Assembly: GCA_015065505.1 (NCBI GenBank)
Contig: SVQE01000023.1
Coordinates: forward strand, 1-36,930
From: Oscillospiraceae bacterium
GTDB taxonomy: Bacteria > Bacillota > Clostridia > Oscillospirales > Acutalibacteraceae
Reading direction: 5' to 3'
Length of the DNA: 36,930 nucleotides
Shown: piece by piece, positions 1-10,013 of the stretch
Position numbering within the stretch: position 1 is the stretch's first letter
How the letters are laid out: each line of letters begins with the position of its first letter
Program-made: the position numbers and the translations under genes
The notes under the pieces: generated by a model
What the model was told of the DNA's origin: nothing
Seen by the model: the letters and a program-made list of their open reading frames with translations, nothing else
Databases searched by the model: none

Positions 1-2899
1 CGTCACCGCCGAAGATGAACTGATACTTCTTAGCAGCGTAGTCTGCATCCTTGAGGAAGTCCTCAGCAGCAGCCTTAGCGTCGCCTTCAAGATTTGCATT
101 TTCGATAGCTGCGATAAGAGCCTTAGCATCTGCTTCGTTCTTAGCGCCGTCTTCATAAGTTGCAAGCCAAGCGTCTGCCTCTGCAATGCCTGCTTCTGAA
201 AGTGTTGCAGCGTCTGCAGCAAGTCTTTCACGAATCTGCTTCTGAGCAAGATACATACCGTAACCGAACTCAGCGTTATCCTCGAAGAGTGAGTTAGACC
301 AAGCAGGACCGTGACCGTTCTTATCTACAGTGTAAGGAGTTGAAGGAGCAGAACCACCCCAGATTGATGAACAACCTGTTGCGTTTGCAATATACATCTT
401 GTCGCCGTAGAGCTGAGTAACAAGCTTAGCATAAGGAGTTTCGCCGCAGCCTGCGCATGCGCCTGAGAACTCAAGATAGGGCTTCTTGTACTGAACGCCG
501 ATAAGAGTGTTCATAGCAACATTTGCCTTAACAGGTGTGTCAACAAGTGCATCGAATGCCTTCTGTGAGTCAAGCTGTGAAGCGATGGGCTTCATTGTGA
601 GCGACTTAGTGGGGCAAACATGCGCGCAAGAGCCGCAGCCTGTGCAGTCAAGTGCTGAAATAATAAGTGAATATTTGAAACCTGTGTTCTTCGGAACCTT
701 AAGGTCTACCATCTTTGTTCCTTCGGGAGCTGCAGCAGCCTCTGCCTCGTCAAGAGCAACGGGACGGATAACAGCGTGAGGACAAACCATTGAACATCTG
801 TTACACTGAGCGCACTTCTCTGCTTCCCATTCGGGAACATTGATTGCAACGCCTCTCTTCTCGAATGCAGCAGAACCCTGAGGATAAACGCCGTCAGCGC
901 TGTCAAGGAATGCAGAAACGGGAAGGTCGTCACCGTGAAGTCTGCCAACGGGATCAAGAATGTTCTTAACGAACTTCTTCATCTCTTCTCTGTCTGTATT
1001 AATTTCAAGCTCAGCAGCATCGTCAACAGCATCCTTCCATGAAGCAGGAACGTCGATTTTAACAACTTCCTTAGAACCTCTGTCGATACCGTTGCAGTTA
1101 GAGTTAACGATTGCCTCGCCCTTCTTAGAGAACTTTGCAACAACCTTTTCCTTCATATAGCCGATTGCTTCGTCAACGGGAAGAATTCCGCTGATGGTGA
1201 AGAATGCAGACTGAAGAATTGTTGAAGCACGGCCGGGAAGACCAACCTCTTCAGCAATCTTGATACCGTTGATAGTATAAAGATTGATATCGTTTTCAGC
1301 AATGTATCTCTTCATCTTAGCAGGAAGGTTTGCATCGAGCTCTTCGGGGCTCCAGATGCAGTTAAGAAGGAAGGTTCCGCCGGGAAGAAGGTCCTGAACC
1401 ATATCATACTTATTAACGTATGAAGGATTGTGGCAAGCTACAAAGTTTGCCTTATTGATAAGGTAGGTTGATGTAATCGGTGATGAACCGAAACGAAGGT
1501 GAGAAACAGTGATACCGCCCGATTTCTTTGAGTCATAGAAGAAATAACCCTGAGCGTACATATCAGTGTGGTCACCGATAATCTTGATTGAGTCTTTGTT
1601 AGCACCAACTGTACCGTCCGAGCCAAGACCCCAGAACTTACAGGAGGTTGTTCCTGCAGGTGTTGTGTCGGGAGTTTCGGTAATCGGAAGTGAAAGATTT
1701 GTAACGTCATCCTCGATTGAAAGAACGAATTCCTTCTTCGGCTCGGGAGCATTCATATTAGCATAAACTGCGATAACATGAGCAGGAAGAGTATCCTTTG
1801 AACCAAGACCGTAACGTCCGCCGAAAACGGGAACCTGGTCGAACTTTGTTCCTCTGAGAGCTGCAACAACATCAAGGTAAAGCGGCTCGCCGAGTGAACC
1901 GGGCTCTTTAGTTCTGTCGATAACAGAAATGCTCTTAACTGTTTCGGGAATTGCGTTAACAAGGTGAGAAGCTGAGAACGGTCTGTAAAGATGAACGCAA
2001 ACCATACCAACCTTTTCGCCTCTTGCATTGAGGAAGTCAACAGTTTCTTTAATTGTGTCGCAAACAGAACCCATAGCGATGATAACTCTGTCTGCATCAG
2101 CAACTCCGTAGTAGTTGAAGAGCTGATAGTTTGTTCCGAGTTTCTCGTTTACTTTGCCGAGATACATTTCGGTTGCTGCAACAGCATCGTTATAATATCT
2201 GTTACAAGCTTCTCTGTGCTGGAAGAAGATGTCTGAGTTTTCAGCAGAACCGCGAAGAACGGGGCGCTCGGGATTGAGTGCTCTCTTTCTGAAATCAGCA
2301 ACATCCTGCATATCGATTAACTCTCTGAGGTCTTCATAATCCCATGTTTCAATCTTCTGAACTTCGTGAGAAGTACGGAAACCGTCGAAGAAATGAAGGA
2401 AGGGAACTCTGCTCTTAAGAGTTGCAAGGTGTGAAACAGCACCGAGGTCCATAACCTCCTGAACGTTTGCAGAACACATCATTGCATAACCTGTCTGACG
2501 GCAAGCCATAACGTCTGAATGGTCGCCGAAGATGTTAAGCGCATGAGTTGAAACGCAACGAGCGGAAACATGGATAACACTGGGAATAAGCTCACCGGCA
2601 ATCTTATACATATTGGGAATCATAAGTAAAAGACCCTGTGAAGCGGTGTATGTTGTGGTTAATGCACCAGCTGAAAGTGAACCGTGAACAGCACCTGCTG
2701 CACCTGCTTCAGATTCAAGCTCTGCAACCTTAACGGTTTGTCCGAAAAGGTTCTTTACTCCCTTAGCTGCCATAGCGTCTGTTTCTTCAGCCATGGGTGA
2801 CGAAGGAGTAATAGGATAGATAGCAGCAACTTCGGTAAACGCATAGCTCACGTGAGCCGCAGCACTGTTACCATCCATGGTTTTCTTTGTTCTAGCCAT
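1..2899 (-). CDS. nifJ: Pyruvate:ferredoxin (flavodoxin) oxidoreductase, 3' end cut by window edge
   Basis: This cytosolic enzyme oxidatively decarboxylates pyruvate to acetyl-CoA and CO2 and passes electrons to ferredoxin or flavodoxin. The ORF track misses it because the frame runs off the left edge without a stop. I read about 966 codons in frame from MARTKKTMDGN; family members are usually near 1,170-1,190 residues, so roughly 200 C-terminal residues are outside. Visible in order are the N-terminal pyrimidine-binding domain (AIYPITPSSPMAE), the GxGSDGTVGANK segment of the gamma domain, two [4Fe-4S] motifs (CAQCNRCSMVCP and CTGCGSCAHVCP) and the start of the TPP-binding domain (GACAGCGETPY, then NATGCSSIWGG). 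AGGAGG lies just upstream of the ATG and a good sigma-A promoter lies further up. Strong expression is likely for this central anaerobic enzyme. Confidence 0.96.
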   Translation of the reverse strand, partial: MARTKKTMDGNSAAAHVSYAFTEVAAIYPITPSSPMAEETDAMAAKGVKNLFGQTVKVAELESEAGAAGAVHGSLSAGALTTTYTASQGLLLMIPNMYKIAGELIPSVIHVSARCVSTHALNIFGDHSDVMACRQTGYAMMCSANVQEVMDLGAVSHLATLKSRVPFLHFFDGFRTSHEVQKIETWDYEDLRELIDMQDVADFRKRALNPERPVLRGSAENSDIFFQHREACNRYYNDAVAATEMYLGKVNEKLGTNYQLFNYYGVADADRVIIAMGSVCDTIKETVDFLNARGEKVGMVCVHLYRPFSASHLVNAIPETVKSISVIDRTKEPGSLGEPLYLDVVAALRGTKFDQVPVFGGRYGLGSKDTLPAHVIAVYANMNAPEPKKEFVLSIEDDVTNLSLPITETPDTTPAGTTSCKFWGLGSDGTVGANKDSIKIIGDHTDMYAQGYFFYDSKKSGGITVSHLRFGSSPITSTYLINKANFVACHNPSYVNKYDMVQDLLPGGTFLLNCIWSPEELDANLPAKMKRYIAENDINLYTINGIKIAEEVGLPGRASTILQSAFFTISGILPVDEAIGYMKEKVVAKFSKKGEAIVNSNCNGIDRGSKEVVKIDVPASWKDAVDDAAELEINTDREEMKKFVKNILDPVGRLHGDDLPVSAFLDSADGVYPQGSAAFEKRGVAINVPEWEAEKCAQCNRCSMVCPHAVIRPVALDEAEAAAAPEGTKMVDLKVPKNTGFKYSLIISALDCTGCGSCAHVCPTKSLTMKPIASQLDSQKAFDALVDTPVKANVAMNTLIGVQYKKPYLEFSGACAGCGETPYAKLVTQLYGDKMYIANATGCSSIWGGSAPSTPYTVDKNGHGPAWSNSLFEDNAEFGYGMYLAQKQIRERLAADAATLSEAGIAEADAWLATYEDGAKNEADAKALIAAIENANLEGDAKAAAEDFLKDADYAAKKYQFIFGGD

Positions 2900-2969
2900 T
2901 GGATTTTTCCTCCTGTGAAAAAATGTAAAAAATAACGTTATTAGTACATTTCCCAATATACCGTTTAGT

Positions 2970-2998
2970 ATTATAACAAATAAGAGCAGTAATTTCAA
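2970..2998 (-). promoter_or_regulatory. Sigma-A promoter of nifJ
   Basis: On the minus strand, TTGAAA and TATAAT are separated by exactly 17 bases. The promoter lies about 70 bases upstream of the nifJ start codon, which has an AGGAGG ribosome binding site. Confidence 0.75.
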
Positions 2999-3075
2999 TA
3001 AAAAAATATGTAAATAAGCATATTAAATAAAAAGGCTGAATAAAATGAGAAGTCTATTCATTCACCGAAAATATA

Positions 3076-3127
3076 ATTGGAGCGAAGCGACCCGAAATTC
3101 GTAATTCGTAATTCCTAATTCGTAATT
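3076..3127. repeat. Modular intergenic repeat: GCGAAGC linker plus AATTCGT heptamer array
   Basis: The linker ATTGGAGCGAAGCGACCCGA is followed by about four tandem copies of the heptamer AATTCGT, one of them AATTCCT. The same linker recurs at 8630, 10806 and 20091, and in reverse near 26525. The block sits between the htrA terminator and the nifJ promoter and looks non-coding. Confidence 0.8.
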
Positions 3128-3131
3128 AAAA

Positions 3132-3156
3132 ACGCGGTTGGAATAACCAACCGCGT
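3132..3156 (-). terminator. Rho-independent terminator after htrA
   Basis: A perfect 10-bp stem, ACGCGGTTGG/CCAACCGCGT, encloses a 5-base loop. On the minus strand it is followed by TTTTAATTA, just past the htrA stop codon. Confidence 0.8.
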
Positions 3157-3163
3157 CTTTGTT

Positions 3164-4708
3164 TTATTCTTTGCTTTCAATAAGCTTGCATTTAACTTCA
3201 AATATCTTAAGTGAATTGTTTTCAATTCTCGCAATAGAAAGTGTAACGGTGTCGCCCGGGTCTTTCTTTGAAAGAGCCGAGGTCATAACATCGGTTGATG
3301 TTAAGGTTTTTCCGTCAACTGCAACAATCATATCATACTGTTTAACATTCTTGGATGCGAGGTCGGATTCGCTCTCGATGGTCTGAATAACCATTGTTCC
3401 CTCTGCATTCTTAAAGCCCTTATCTGCAAGTGCATCAAGAATTGCCGAAGCGCTGTTGTAGTTTGCAAGAGTGTTATACTCAATGCCTATCTTAGCTCTT
3501 CCTGCAACATAGCCGTTTTTAATCAGTGAGTTTGCAGTGCTTACAGCTGTTTTGCTCGGAACTGCAAAGCCCATTCCCTCATAATCGGTTGAAGCGATTT
3601 TTGAAGAATTTATTCCGATAACCTGACCCTGCATATTGAAAAGCGCACCGCCCGAGTTACCGGGGTTGATTGCAGCGTCTACCTGAATACATTCGGTGCT
3701 GTAGCCGATTTGCGATGAAACAGGAACATCAAGAGCCGAAACAATGCCCTTTGTTACGCTGTTTTTGAAGGTAAGTCCGCCGGGGCAGCCGATTGCAATG
3801 CATTCCTCGCCCACTTCAATATCCTCGCTGTCGCCGAATTCTGCAACATTGAGTCCGCTTGCATTGATAACAAGTACGCCGATATCGGTCTGGCTGTCGA
3901 AGCCAACCATCTCTGCTTCGTATTCATCGTCATTATCAAGGGTTACGGTGAATGCATCGCCGTCAGAAATAACGTGAGCGCAGGTCATAATGTAGGTTTT
4001 GCCGTTTGATTCGCTCATTATAACGCCCGAGCCCTCGCCCGAAGCAACCTTTTCATCGGAGCCCGAAGCTGAGCCGTAGTTATAGAAATAGCTGTATGAA
4101 TTCTGCTGTGTGTAAACGGTTATTCCCACGCAGGAGCTCTTTGTTTTTTCAACAACGCCTGCTACTGTTAAATTGCCGTTACTGTCCTCTTTTTCAGCCT
4201 CTTCGCTGCCAACAATCTCGGCTACCGCATCGCCGTTTGATGAGTTGCTGCTATTATCGTCCTCATCATCAGAACTGCTCTGCGACTGACTTGAGCTGCT
4301 GCTGTTTGAATCATCCTTATCAAGATTTCCGCTTGATGCAATCATTACGCCTAAAACACCAACAATGGCACACACGATAACAAGACCTATTATCCATGCT
4401 AAAGCATTGTTCTTTTTCGGCGGTTTCTCAGATTTCTGAGGCGAAGTTATCTGGGGCTCAACAAAAACCTGTGGCTGCGGCGGCTGAACCGGCGGTCTCT
4501 GCGGCGGCTGAGGCGGCTGAAAAGGCGGTCTCTGTTGCTGCTGAGGCTGTGCCTGAACAGGTGTTGGCTGAGGAGGCGGAGTCTGATTGCCCGAAGGGGC
4601 AAATCTCTGCGGCTCGCCCGGCTGTGTCGGCGGAACATAAAAACCGCCAACAGGTGTGTTGTTATTCTGTTCATTGTTGCCGTTAATATTGTTATTAAAA
4701 TCGTCCAT
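3164..4708 (-). CDS. htrA: Membrane-anchored HtrA/DegP-type S1C serine protease with PDZ domain
   Basis: A 514-residue envelope quality-control protease. Residues 1-100 are a cytoplasmic, Pro/Gln/Asn-rich low-complexity tail. One membrane segment follows at about 103-125, then a Ser/Asp-rich linker at about 133-160. The trypsin-like domain has the full triad: His245 in MTCAHVISDG, Asp275 in DSQTDIGV and Ser352 in NPGNSGGAL. A single PDZ domain fills roughly 395-505. The fold and topology match Gram-positive HtrA proteins. The gene starts 43 bp downstream of a histidine kinase that follows its response regulator, and has its own terminator, so the three look like one transcript. In Bacillus subtilis, CssRS controls htrA in response to secretion stress; a similar role here is an inference from layout. 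Confidence 0.93.
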   Translation of the reverse strand: MDDFNNNINGNNEQNNNTPVGGFYVPPTQPGEPQRFAPSGNQTPPPQPTPVQAQPQQQQRPPFQPPQPPQRPPVQPPQPQVFVEPQITSPQKSEKPPKKNNALAWIIGLVIVCAIVGVLGVMIASSGNLDKDDSNSSSSSQSQSSSDDEDDNSSNSSNGDAVAEIVGSEEAEKEDSNGNLTVAGVVEKTKSSCVGITVYTQQNSYSYFYNYGSASGSDEKVASGEGSGVIMSESNGKTYIMTCAHVISDGDAFTVTLDNDDEYEAEMVGFDSQTDIGVLVINASGLNVAEFGDSEDIEVGEECIAIGCPGGLTFKNSVTKGIVSALDVPVSSQIGYSTECIQVDAAINPGNSGGALFNMQGQVIGINSSKIASTDYEGMGFAVPSKTAVSTANSLIKNGYVAGRAKIGIEYNTLANYNSASAILDALADKGFKNAEGTMVIQTIESESDLASKNVKQYDMIVAVDGKTLTSTDVMTSALSKKDPGDTVTLSIARIENNSLKIFEVKCKLIESKE

Positions 4709-4751
4709 ATTATGTTCTCCTTATAGTCTGTTAGTCTGTCACGGCTTGTAA

Positions 4752-6254
4752 CTATTTTGCTTTAGGAAGTGTGAAAACAAATTCAGCTTCGTTCGGATTA
4801 TCCGATTTAGCATAAATTCTTCCGCCGTGCATTTCAACTATCATTTTTACTATATAAAGCCCTAAGCCTGCGCCTTTTGCGTCGAGACTTCTGGATTTAT
4901 CAACCTTGTAAAATCTTTCAAATACTCTTGAAAGCTCGGATTCATCAATTCCCTCTCCGCTGTTTTTAATTGTTACCTGAACAAAATCGCCGCTATCCAG
5001 CAGAGAAATATCAATATATCCGTTTTCATTTGTGAATTTAACCGCATTATCAAATATATTGTATATAACCTGATAAATCATATCCGTATCAGCATTAACA
5101 CGGTGCGGTTTTGCATCATCAAGCCCTCTTATTTCAATATTCTTTTTTTCTATTTTCTGCTCGAAGGTTAAAAGAATATGAATTATCTGGTCTGTGATGT
5201 TATAATTTTTCGGTTTCATCTCAAAATCGCCCGATTCCATCTTGCTCATATTGAGCATTGCAACAACCAGACGCGAAAGGCGCCTAACCTCATCGCTTAC
5301 GATTTTAAGATAATAATCCTGCTTATCCTTCGGAATAGTGCCGTCAAGCATTCCGTCGATGAAGCCAGCTATTGATGTCATCGGTGTTTTAAGCTCGTGC
5401 GAAACATTCGCAACGAAGGAACGCCTTGAATTTTCAAGCTTATCGAGCGCATCCGCCATCTCGTTGAAGGCGTAGCCCAAATCCGCAAGCTCATCGTTGC
5501 TGTTGATTTTAACTCTGTAGGAAAAATCGCCGACTGCAAACTGCTTTGCCGCAGCGCTCATCTGCTGAAGCGGCGTTACCATTCGCTTTGTTAAAATCCA
5601 AATCATTATAAATCCTGCAAGCAGGCAGACAACCGCAACGCTTACAAAGATTTTTAAAACAGTGCTTACGATTTCGCTTGTGCCCGATTCAACCGTTGCA
5701 AAAACAGAGCCGATAATATCGCTTGTTCCGTGAGCATAGGTCGGGGCGTATATCGCGGTGCCAACAACATAGTGCTCTTTATCGTCTATGTTGATAACCG
5801 CCATTGCCTCGCCGTCCTCATAAACGCGCTGAATAAGGTTATCATCAACCTTAAAGCTTGAATGCTCGGTGCAAACCATTGATGCATCGTAGTAGGGCGA
5901 AATTCCGACCTGCTCTTTGCAGAGAATTATTTTGCCCTCGTTATCGCAAACAAAAACATCGGATTCAATGCAGTTTGAAACAACCAGAAGCGATTCGCAT
6001 ATAACCTCTTTTTCATATGAATAGCTTGCATTCATATTATTAACAATCAGGGTTGAGGAAACGCTGTTTGCAATGGACTGCGTGTTTTCTTTGAGCAGCT
6101 TTGTTTTTTCGTCAACCGAATACTTGTTAACGAAAATCAGAAGCGCTGTTCCGAGCACGGCAAAGGTTATAAGAAAAATAGAAGCAAACATTATGAAATA
6201 ACTGACAAAAATGTTGCTTCTTTTCCTCTTTCTTTTCAATCCGGAAATAGCCAT
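4752..6254 (-). CDS. Two-component sensor histidine kinase (HAMP, HisKA, HATPase)
   Basis: A 500-residue membrane kinase. Two transmembrane segments (about 15-42 and 197-222) flank an extracytoplasmic sensor region of about 150 residues. A HAMP linker (about 222-275) leads to the dimerisation/phosphoacceptor helix with His286 in VSHELKTPMTSIAGF. The ATP-binding domain follows, with N-box NIFDNAVKFT and G-boxes GEGIDESE and GAGLGLYIVK. The response regulator ends 20 bp upstream and an HtrA protease starts 43 bp downstream, which suggests sensing of envelope or secretion stress. The domain order is also that of PhoR-like kinases, so phosphate or another envelope cue cannot be excluded. Confidence 0.93.
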   Translation of the reverse strand: MAISGLKRKRKRSNIFVSYFIMFASIFLITFAVLGTALLIFVNKYSVDEKTKLLKENTQSIANSVSSTLIVNNMNASYSYEKEVICESLLVVSNCIESDVFVCDNEGKIILCKEQVGISPYYDASMVCTEHSSFKVDDNLIQRVYEDGEAMAVINIDDKEHYVVGTAIYAPTYAHGTSDIIGSVFATVESGTSEIVSTVLKIFVSVAVVCLLAGFIMIWILTKRMVTPLQQMSAAAKQFAVGDFSYRVKINSNDELADLGYAFNEMADALDKLENSRRSFVANVSHELKTPMTSIAGFIDGMLDGTIPKDKQDYYLKIVSDEVRRLSRLVVAMLNMSKMESGDFEMKPKNYNITDQIIHILLTFEQKIEKKNIEIRGLDDAKPHRVNADTDMIYQVIYNIFDNAVKFTNENGYIDISLLDSGDFVQVTIKNSGEGIDESELSRVFERFYKVDKSRSLDAKGAGLGLYIVKMIVEMHGGRIYAKSDNPNEAEFVFTLPKAK

Positions 6255-6274
6255 TTTACACTGTTATTCCTCAA

Positions 6275-6970
6275 TTAGTCTTTTGTTTCAAACTTATATC
6301 CAACGCCCCAAACGGTTTTGAGCGCCCACTTATCCGAAACGCCCTCAAGCTTTTCACGAAGGCGCTTAACATGAACGTCAACCGTTCTTGAATCGCCGTA
6401 GTAATCAAAGCCCCAAACCTCGTCAAGAAGCTGGTCACGGGTATAAACTCTGTTCGGATTTGATGCGAAATGATAGATGAGCTCAAGCTCTTTGGGAGGT
6501 GTGTCAACTGCAACACCCTTAACCTTCATTTCATAGTTTGTGATATTTATTTCAAGATTATCGTAAATAACAACCTTCTTTTCGGTTTCCTTGCTGTCGC
6601 TGTCGTCCTTCGTTCTTCTTAAAACGGCTTTAATTCTTGCCATAACCTCTTTTGCATCAAAGGGCTTAACAACATAGTCGTCTGCGCCGAGCTCAAGACC
6701 GAGAACCTTATCAAAGGTTTCGCCCTTTGCAGTGAGCATAATAATGGGTGTTGAAGAGGTTTTTCTGATTTCTCTGCAAACCTGCCAGCCGTCCATTTTA
6801 GGAAGCATAATATCAAGCAAAACCAAATCGGGGGTTTTGCCGAGGAAGGTGTTAACAGCCTCCTGACCGTCGTTAGCTATAAAAACTGTATAGCCTTCGT
6901 TTTCAAGATATAATTTCAGCAATTCACATATGTTGAGGTCGTCGTCTACAACAAGTATTTTATCTGCCAT
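6275..6970 (-). CDS. OmpR/PhoB-family response regulator
   Basis: DNA-binding partner of the adjacent histidine kinase, 231 residues from the start chosen here. The ORF track begins at 7039, but MADKILVVDDD at 6970 is the natural start: it begins the receiver fold directly and has GAAAGGATG upstream. The receiver domain has the acidic pocket DDD, phosphoacceptor Asp53 in LVLLDIMLP, the conserved Thr in IMLTAKGE and Lys in VVKPFDAKE. The C-terminal winged helix carries the typical TPPKELELI and RTVDVHVKRLREKL motifs, ending with the beta-hairpin WGVGYKFE. It is probably co-transcribed with the kinase and htrA. Autoregulation is common in this family but no binding site was identified. Confidence 0.94.
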   Translation of the reverse strand: MADKILVVDDDLNICELLKLYLENEGYTVFIANDGQEAVNTFLGKTPDLVLLDIMLPKMDGWQVCREIRKTSSTPIIMLTAKGETFDKVLGLELGADDYVVKPFDAKEVMARIKAVLRRTKDDSDSKETEKKVVIYDNLEINITNYEMKVKGVAVDTPPKELELIYHFASNPNRVYTRDQLLDEVWGFDYYGDSRTVDVHVKRLREKLEGVSDKWALKTVWGVGYKFETKD

Positions 6971-7082
6971 TGGTTTTTCATCCTTTCTTTTTGCTATTAT
7001 CAAAAGGCTTGCGCCCTGATTTTTGATGTATTCTATCACCTGTTTTTGAACGGGTGATTAATAGACAATTATTTTTCTTTAA

Positions 7083-8303
7083 CTAATCTTTTACCATTTT
7101 TTTGCTTGATTCAAGATAGTCGATATACTGCTTTGCACAGCGCGGCGAGCGTCCGCCCCTGCGCCTTGCCCATTGCTCCGCGCCGCTTAGCAAATCCTCT
7201 TCATCAAAGGAAAAGCTCCTGTCCTGCGCGATTTTTAAAACAATATCAAGATAGTCGTTTTTATCGGGATTCATAAAGTTTATCGCAAGCCCGAATCTGT
7301 CTGAAAGCGAAAGTTCCTCCTGAATTGTGTCGCTCATATGAACATCGTTTTCCCTGTCTGTGAAATTTTCTTTAACAAGGTGGCGCCTGTTTGAGGTTGC
7401 ATAGATAACCGCGTTTTCCTCTCTTTTTGAAAGAGTTCCCTCAAGCGCCGCTTTAAGCTCTGAAAAAGAATCCTCTTTTTTGTCGAAGCTTAAATCATCA
7501 ATGAATATGATAAACTTCATCGGGTTATCAAAAAGCTTATCCCTTATCAGAGTTAAATCGCTGATGTCGCCCTTTGATATTTCAACAATTCTCAGTCCCC
7601 TGCTCTTATATTCATTCAGTATGGCGTGAACGGTTGAGCTTTTGCCCGTTCCCCTGTCGCCGTAAAGAAGAACATTGTTTGCAGGGAAGCCTGCAAGAAA
7701 CGCCAGCGTGTTTTCAACAACCTGCTCCCTCTGCCTGTCGTAATTCTTCAAATCGGTAAGCCTGATTTTATCAACCGAGGCAATCGGTGAAAAATCGCCG
7801 TTTTTCCACGAGAAAGCCGAGTATTTTGCAAAAACGCCCCAGCCGTTTTCCTCGTGATAGGAAATAAGCGCGTCAACGCTGTTTTTCCAGCTTGATTCAA
7901 GCGGATAAATCGCCTTGCCCGTTTCCCAGTCGGGAAGTGAACTCAGGATTTCGCGGTTTGAATCGGTCAGAAAATCGCTCTTTCTGATTTCGCTTACGGC
8001 TTCAAGCTTTTCAAGGTCGCTTTCGGCGCATCTGATTAAAACCTCCGAAACGCCGCCGTTTTTATTTGACGCTGCGGCTCTCGTGAAAGCGTTATCGTTA
8101 AAAACTATGAGCTCGCTGATATAATGCTTAAGCGAATCGCCGTTTTTAGTCAAAGCATTGATGAACTCTGCACAGCACTTGAAAACCTCTTCATTTCCGG
8201 CATTTTCAAGCAGGCAGCGCAGCTTTGAAACAACCTCATCCTCTTTAACATTATACACGCAAAGTGAATCGATATAAAATTTCAGCTTTTTTATTTTATC
8301 CAT
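7083..8303 (-). CDS. DUF815-type AAA+ ATPase
   Basis: A 406-residue predicted cytoplasmic ATPase. The N-terminal 150 residues are helical and Asp/Glu/Lys-rich. Then comes a typical DUF815 core: DLKNYDRQREQVVENT, Walker A LLYGDRGTGKSSTVHA, Walker B FIIFIDDLSF, a sensor-like YATSNRRHLV, and a C-terminal arginine-rich RRGGRSPRCAKQYIDYL. The family is widespread in Firmicutes and its role is not established; ATPase activity is inferred from the motifs. It ends 112 bp upstream of the response regulator and may be co-transcribed with it or only be a neighbour. No membrane segment or signal peptide is visible. Confidence 0.85.
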   Translation of the reverse strand: MDKIKKLKFYIDSLCVYNVKEDEVVSKLRCLLENAGNEEVFKCCAEFINALTKNGDSLKHYISELIVFNDNAFTRAAASNKNGGVSEVLIRCAESDLEKLEAVSEIRKSDFLTDSNREILSSLPDWETGKAIYPLESSWKNSVDALISYHEENGWGVFAKYSAFSWKNGDFSPIASVDKIRLTDLKNYDRQREQVVENTLAFLAGFPANNVLLYGDRGTGKSSTVHAILNEYKSRGLRIVEISKGDISDLTLIRDKLFDNPMKFIIFIDDLSFDKKEDSFSELKAALEGTLSKREENAVIYATSNRRHLVKENFTDRENDVHMSDTIQEELSLSDRFGLAINFMNPDKNDYLDIVLKIAQDRSFSFDEEDLLSGAEQWARRRGGRSPRCAKQYIDYLESSKKMVKD

Positions 8304-8522
8304 AACAAAACCTTTTTTTCAGCCGTTTAAGCCAAATCGGCGCTTTGGGCTGTTTTTAAATTACTTTGCCATAGTGTAATTTTATACCATTTGTTCACAA
8401 TTTACAATACAAAAATAGAATTCTTATATTAAATGAAGATTAAATACCGCAAATTACACAAATTTTAGTTATTTCTAATCAATTTCCCAATCAATTTTTT
8501 TACATTTTGTTGCAAATAACAC

Positions 8523-8551
8523 TTGCAATATAATGTTAAGAGAATTATAAT
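8523..8551 (+). promoter_or_regulatory. Sigma-A promoter of ilvC
   Basis: TTGCAA and TATAAT are separated by 17 bases, about 150 bases before the ilvC start. A second TATAAT at 8529 gives a weaker overlapping option. The rest of 8304-8522, the divergent spacer toward the DUF815 gene, is AT-rich and shows no other recognisable feature. Confidence 0.7.
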
Positions 8552-8568
8552 ATTACACGTTCAAATAA

Positions 8569-9715
<1,147 letters not shown>

Positions 9716-9717
<2 letters not shown>

Positions 9718-9753
9718 AAAAATTCTTCCGACTCGCAAGAGTCGGAATTTTTT
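9716..9753 (+). terminator. Rho-independent terminator of ilvC
   Basis: The stem TTCCGACTC/GAGTCGGAA closes a GCAA tetraloop and is followed by a run of seven T, right after the ilvC stop codon. Confidence 0.9.
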
Positions 9754-9765
9754 TATTTCTCTGCA

Positions 9766-9935
9766 AATTGTGATTTGTCGAGCCCTTTGGGCTCGCAAAT
9801 CACAATTAAGTGGTCAGTGGTCGGTGGTCAGTGGTCAGTATTTGGTGCTGCGCACGGCAACTATATAACTGGGCACTGTCCACTGGTCACTGGTCACTAA
9901 ATTATGATTTATCGCCTCAGCGATAAATCATAATT
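9766..9935. repeat. Composite repeat, version with AGTGGTC core
   Basis: The left hairpin (9766-9807) pairs AATTGTGATTTG-T-CGAGCCC with GGGCTCGCAAATCACAATT around TTT. The right hairpin (9900-9935) is a perfect 16-bp stem, AATTATGATTTATCGC, with loop CTCA. The outer arms of both hairpins fit AATTRTGATTTRTCG. Between them lie four AGTGGTC heptamers, a linker containing ACTATATAACTGG, and CACTGGT heptamers. The same end hairpins bound the elements at 19984-20182 and 26444-26640, but with a different core. Confidence 0.85.
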
Positions 9936-9952
9936 TATATATTTGTCTAATA

Positions 9953-9981
9953 TTGACATTAAAACCACTCTGTTATATAAT
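9953..9981 (+). promoter_or_regulatory. Consensus sigma-A promoter of larB
   Basis: A perfect TTGACA, 17 bases, perfect TATAAT. The transcript would start about 25 bases before the larB ATG, immediately downstream of the composite repeat. Confidence 0.85.
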
Positions 9982-10013
9982 TTTATCATATTATATATGT
10001 TTCGGTGGTTTTT

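Noticed and set aside
1438-2103. Minus-strand ORFs of 104 and 116 aa
   Set aside because: Out-of-frame shadows of nifJ, whose true frame is open from 2899 to the left edge.
4096-4726. Plus-strand ORFs of 94, 96 and 63 aa
   Set aside because: Antisense readings of the Pro/Gln- and Ser/Asp-rich htrA segment.
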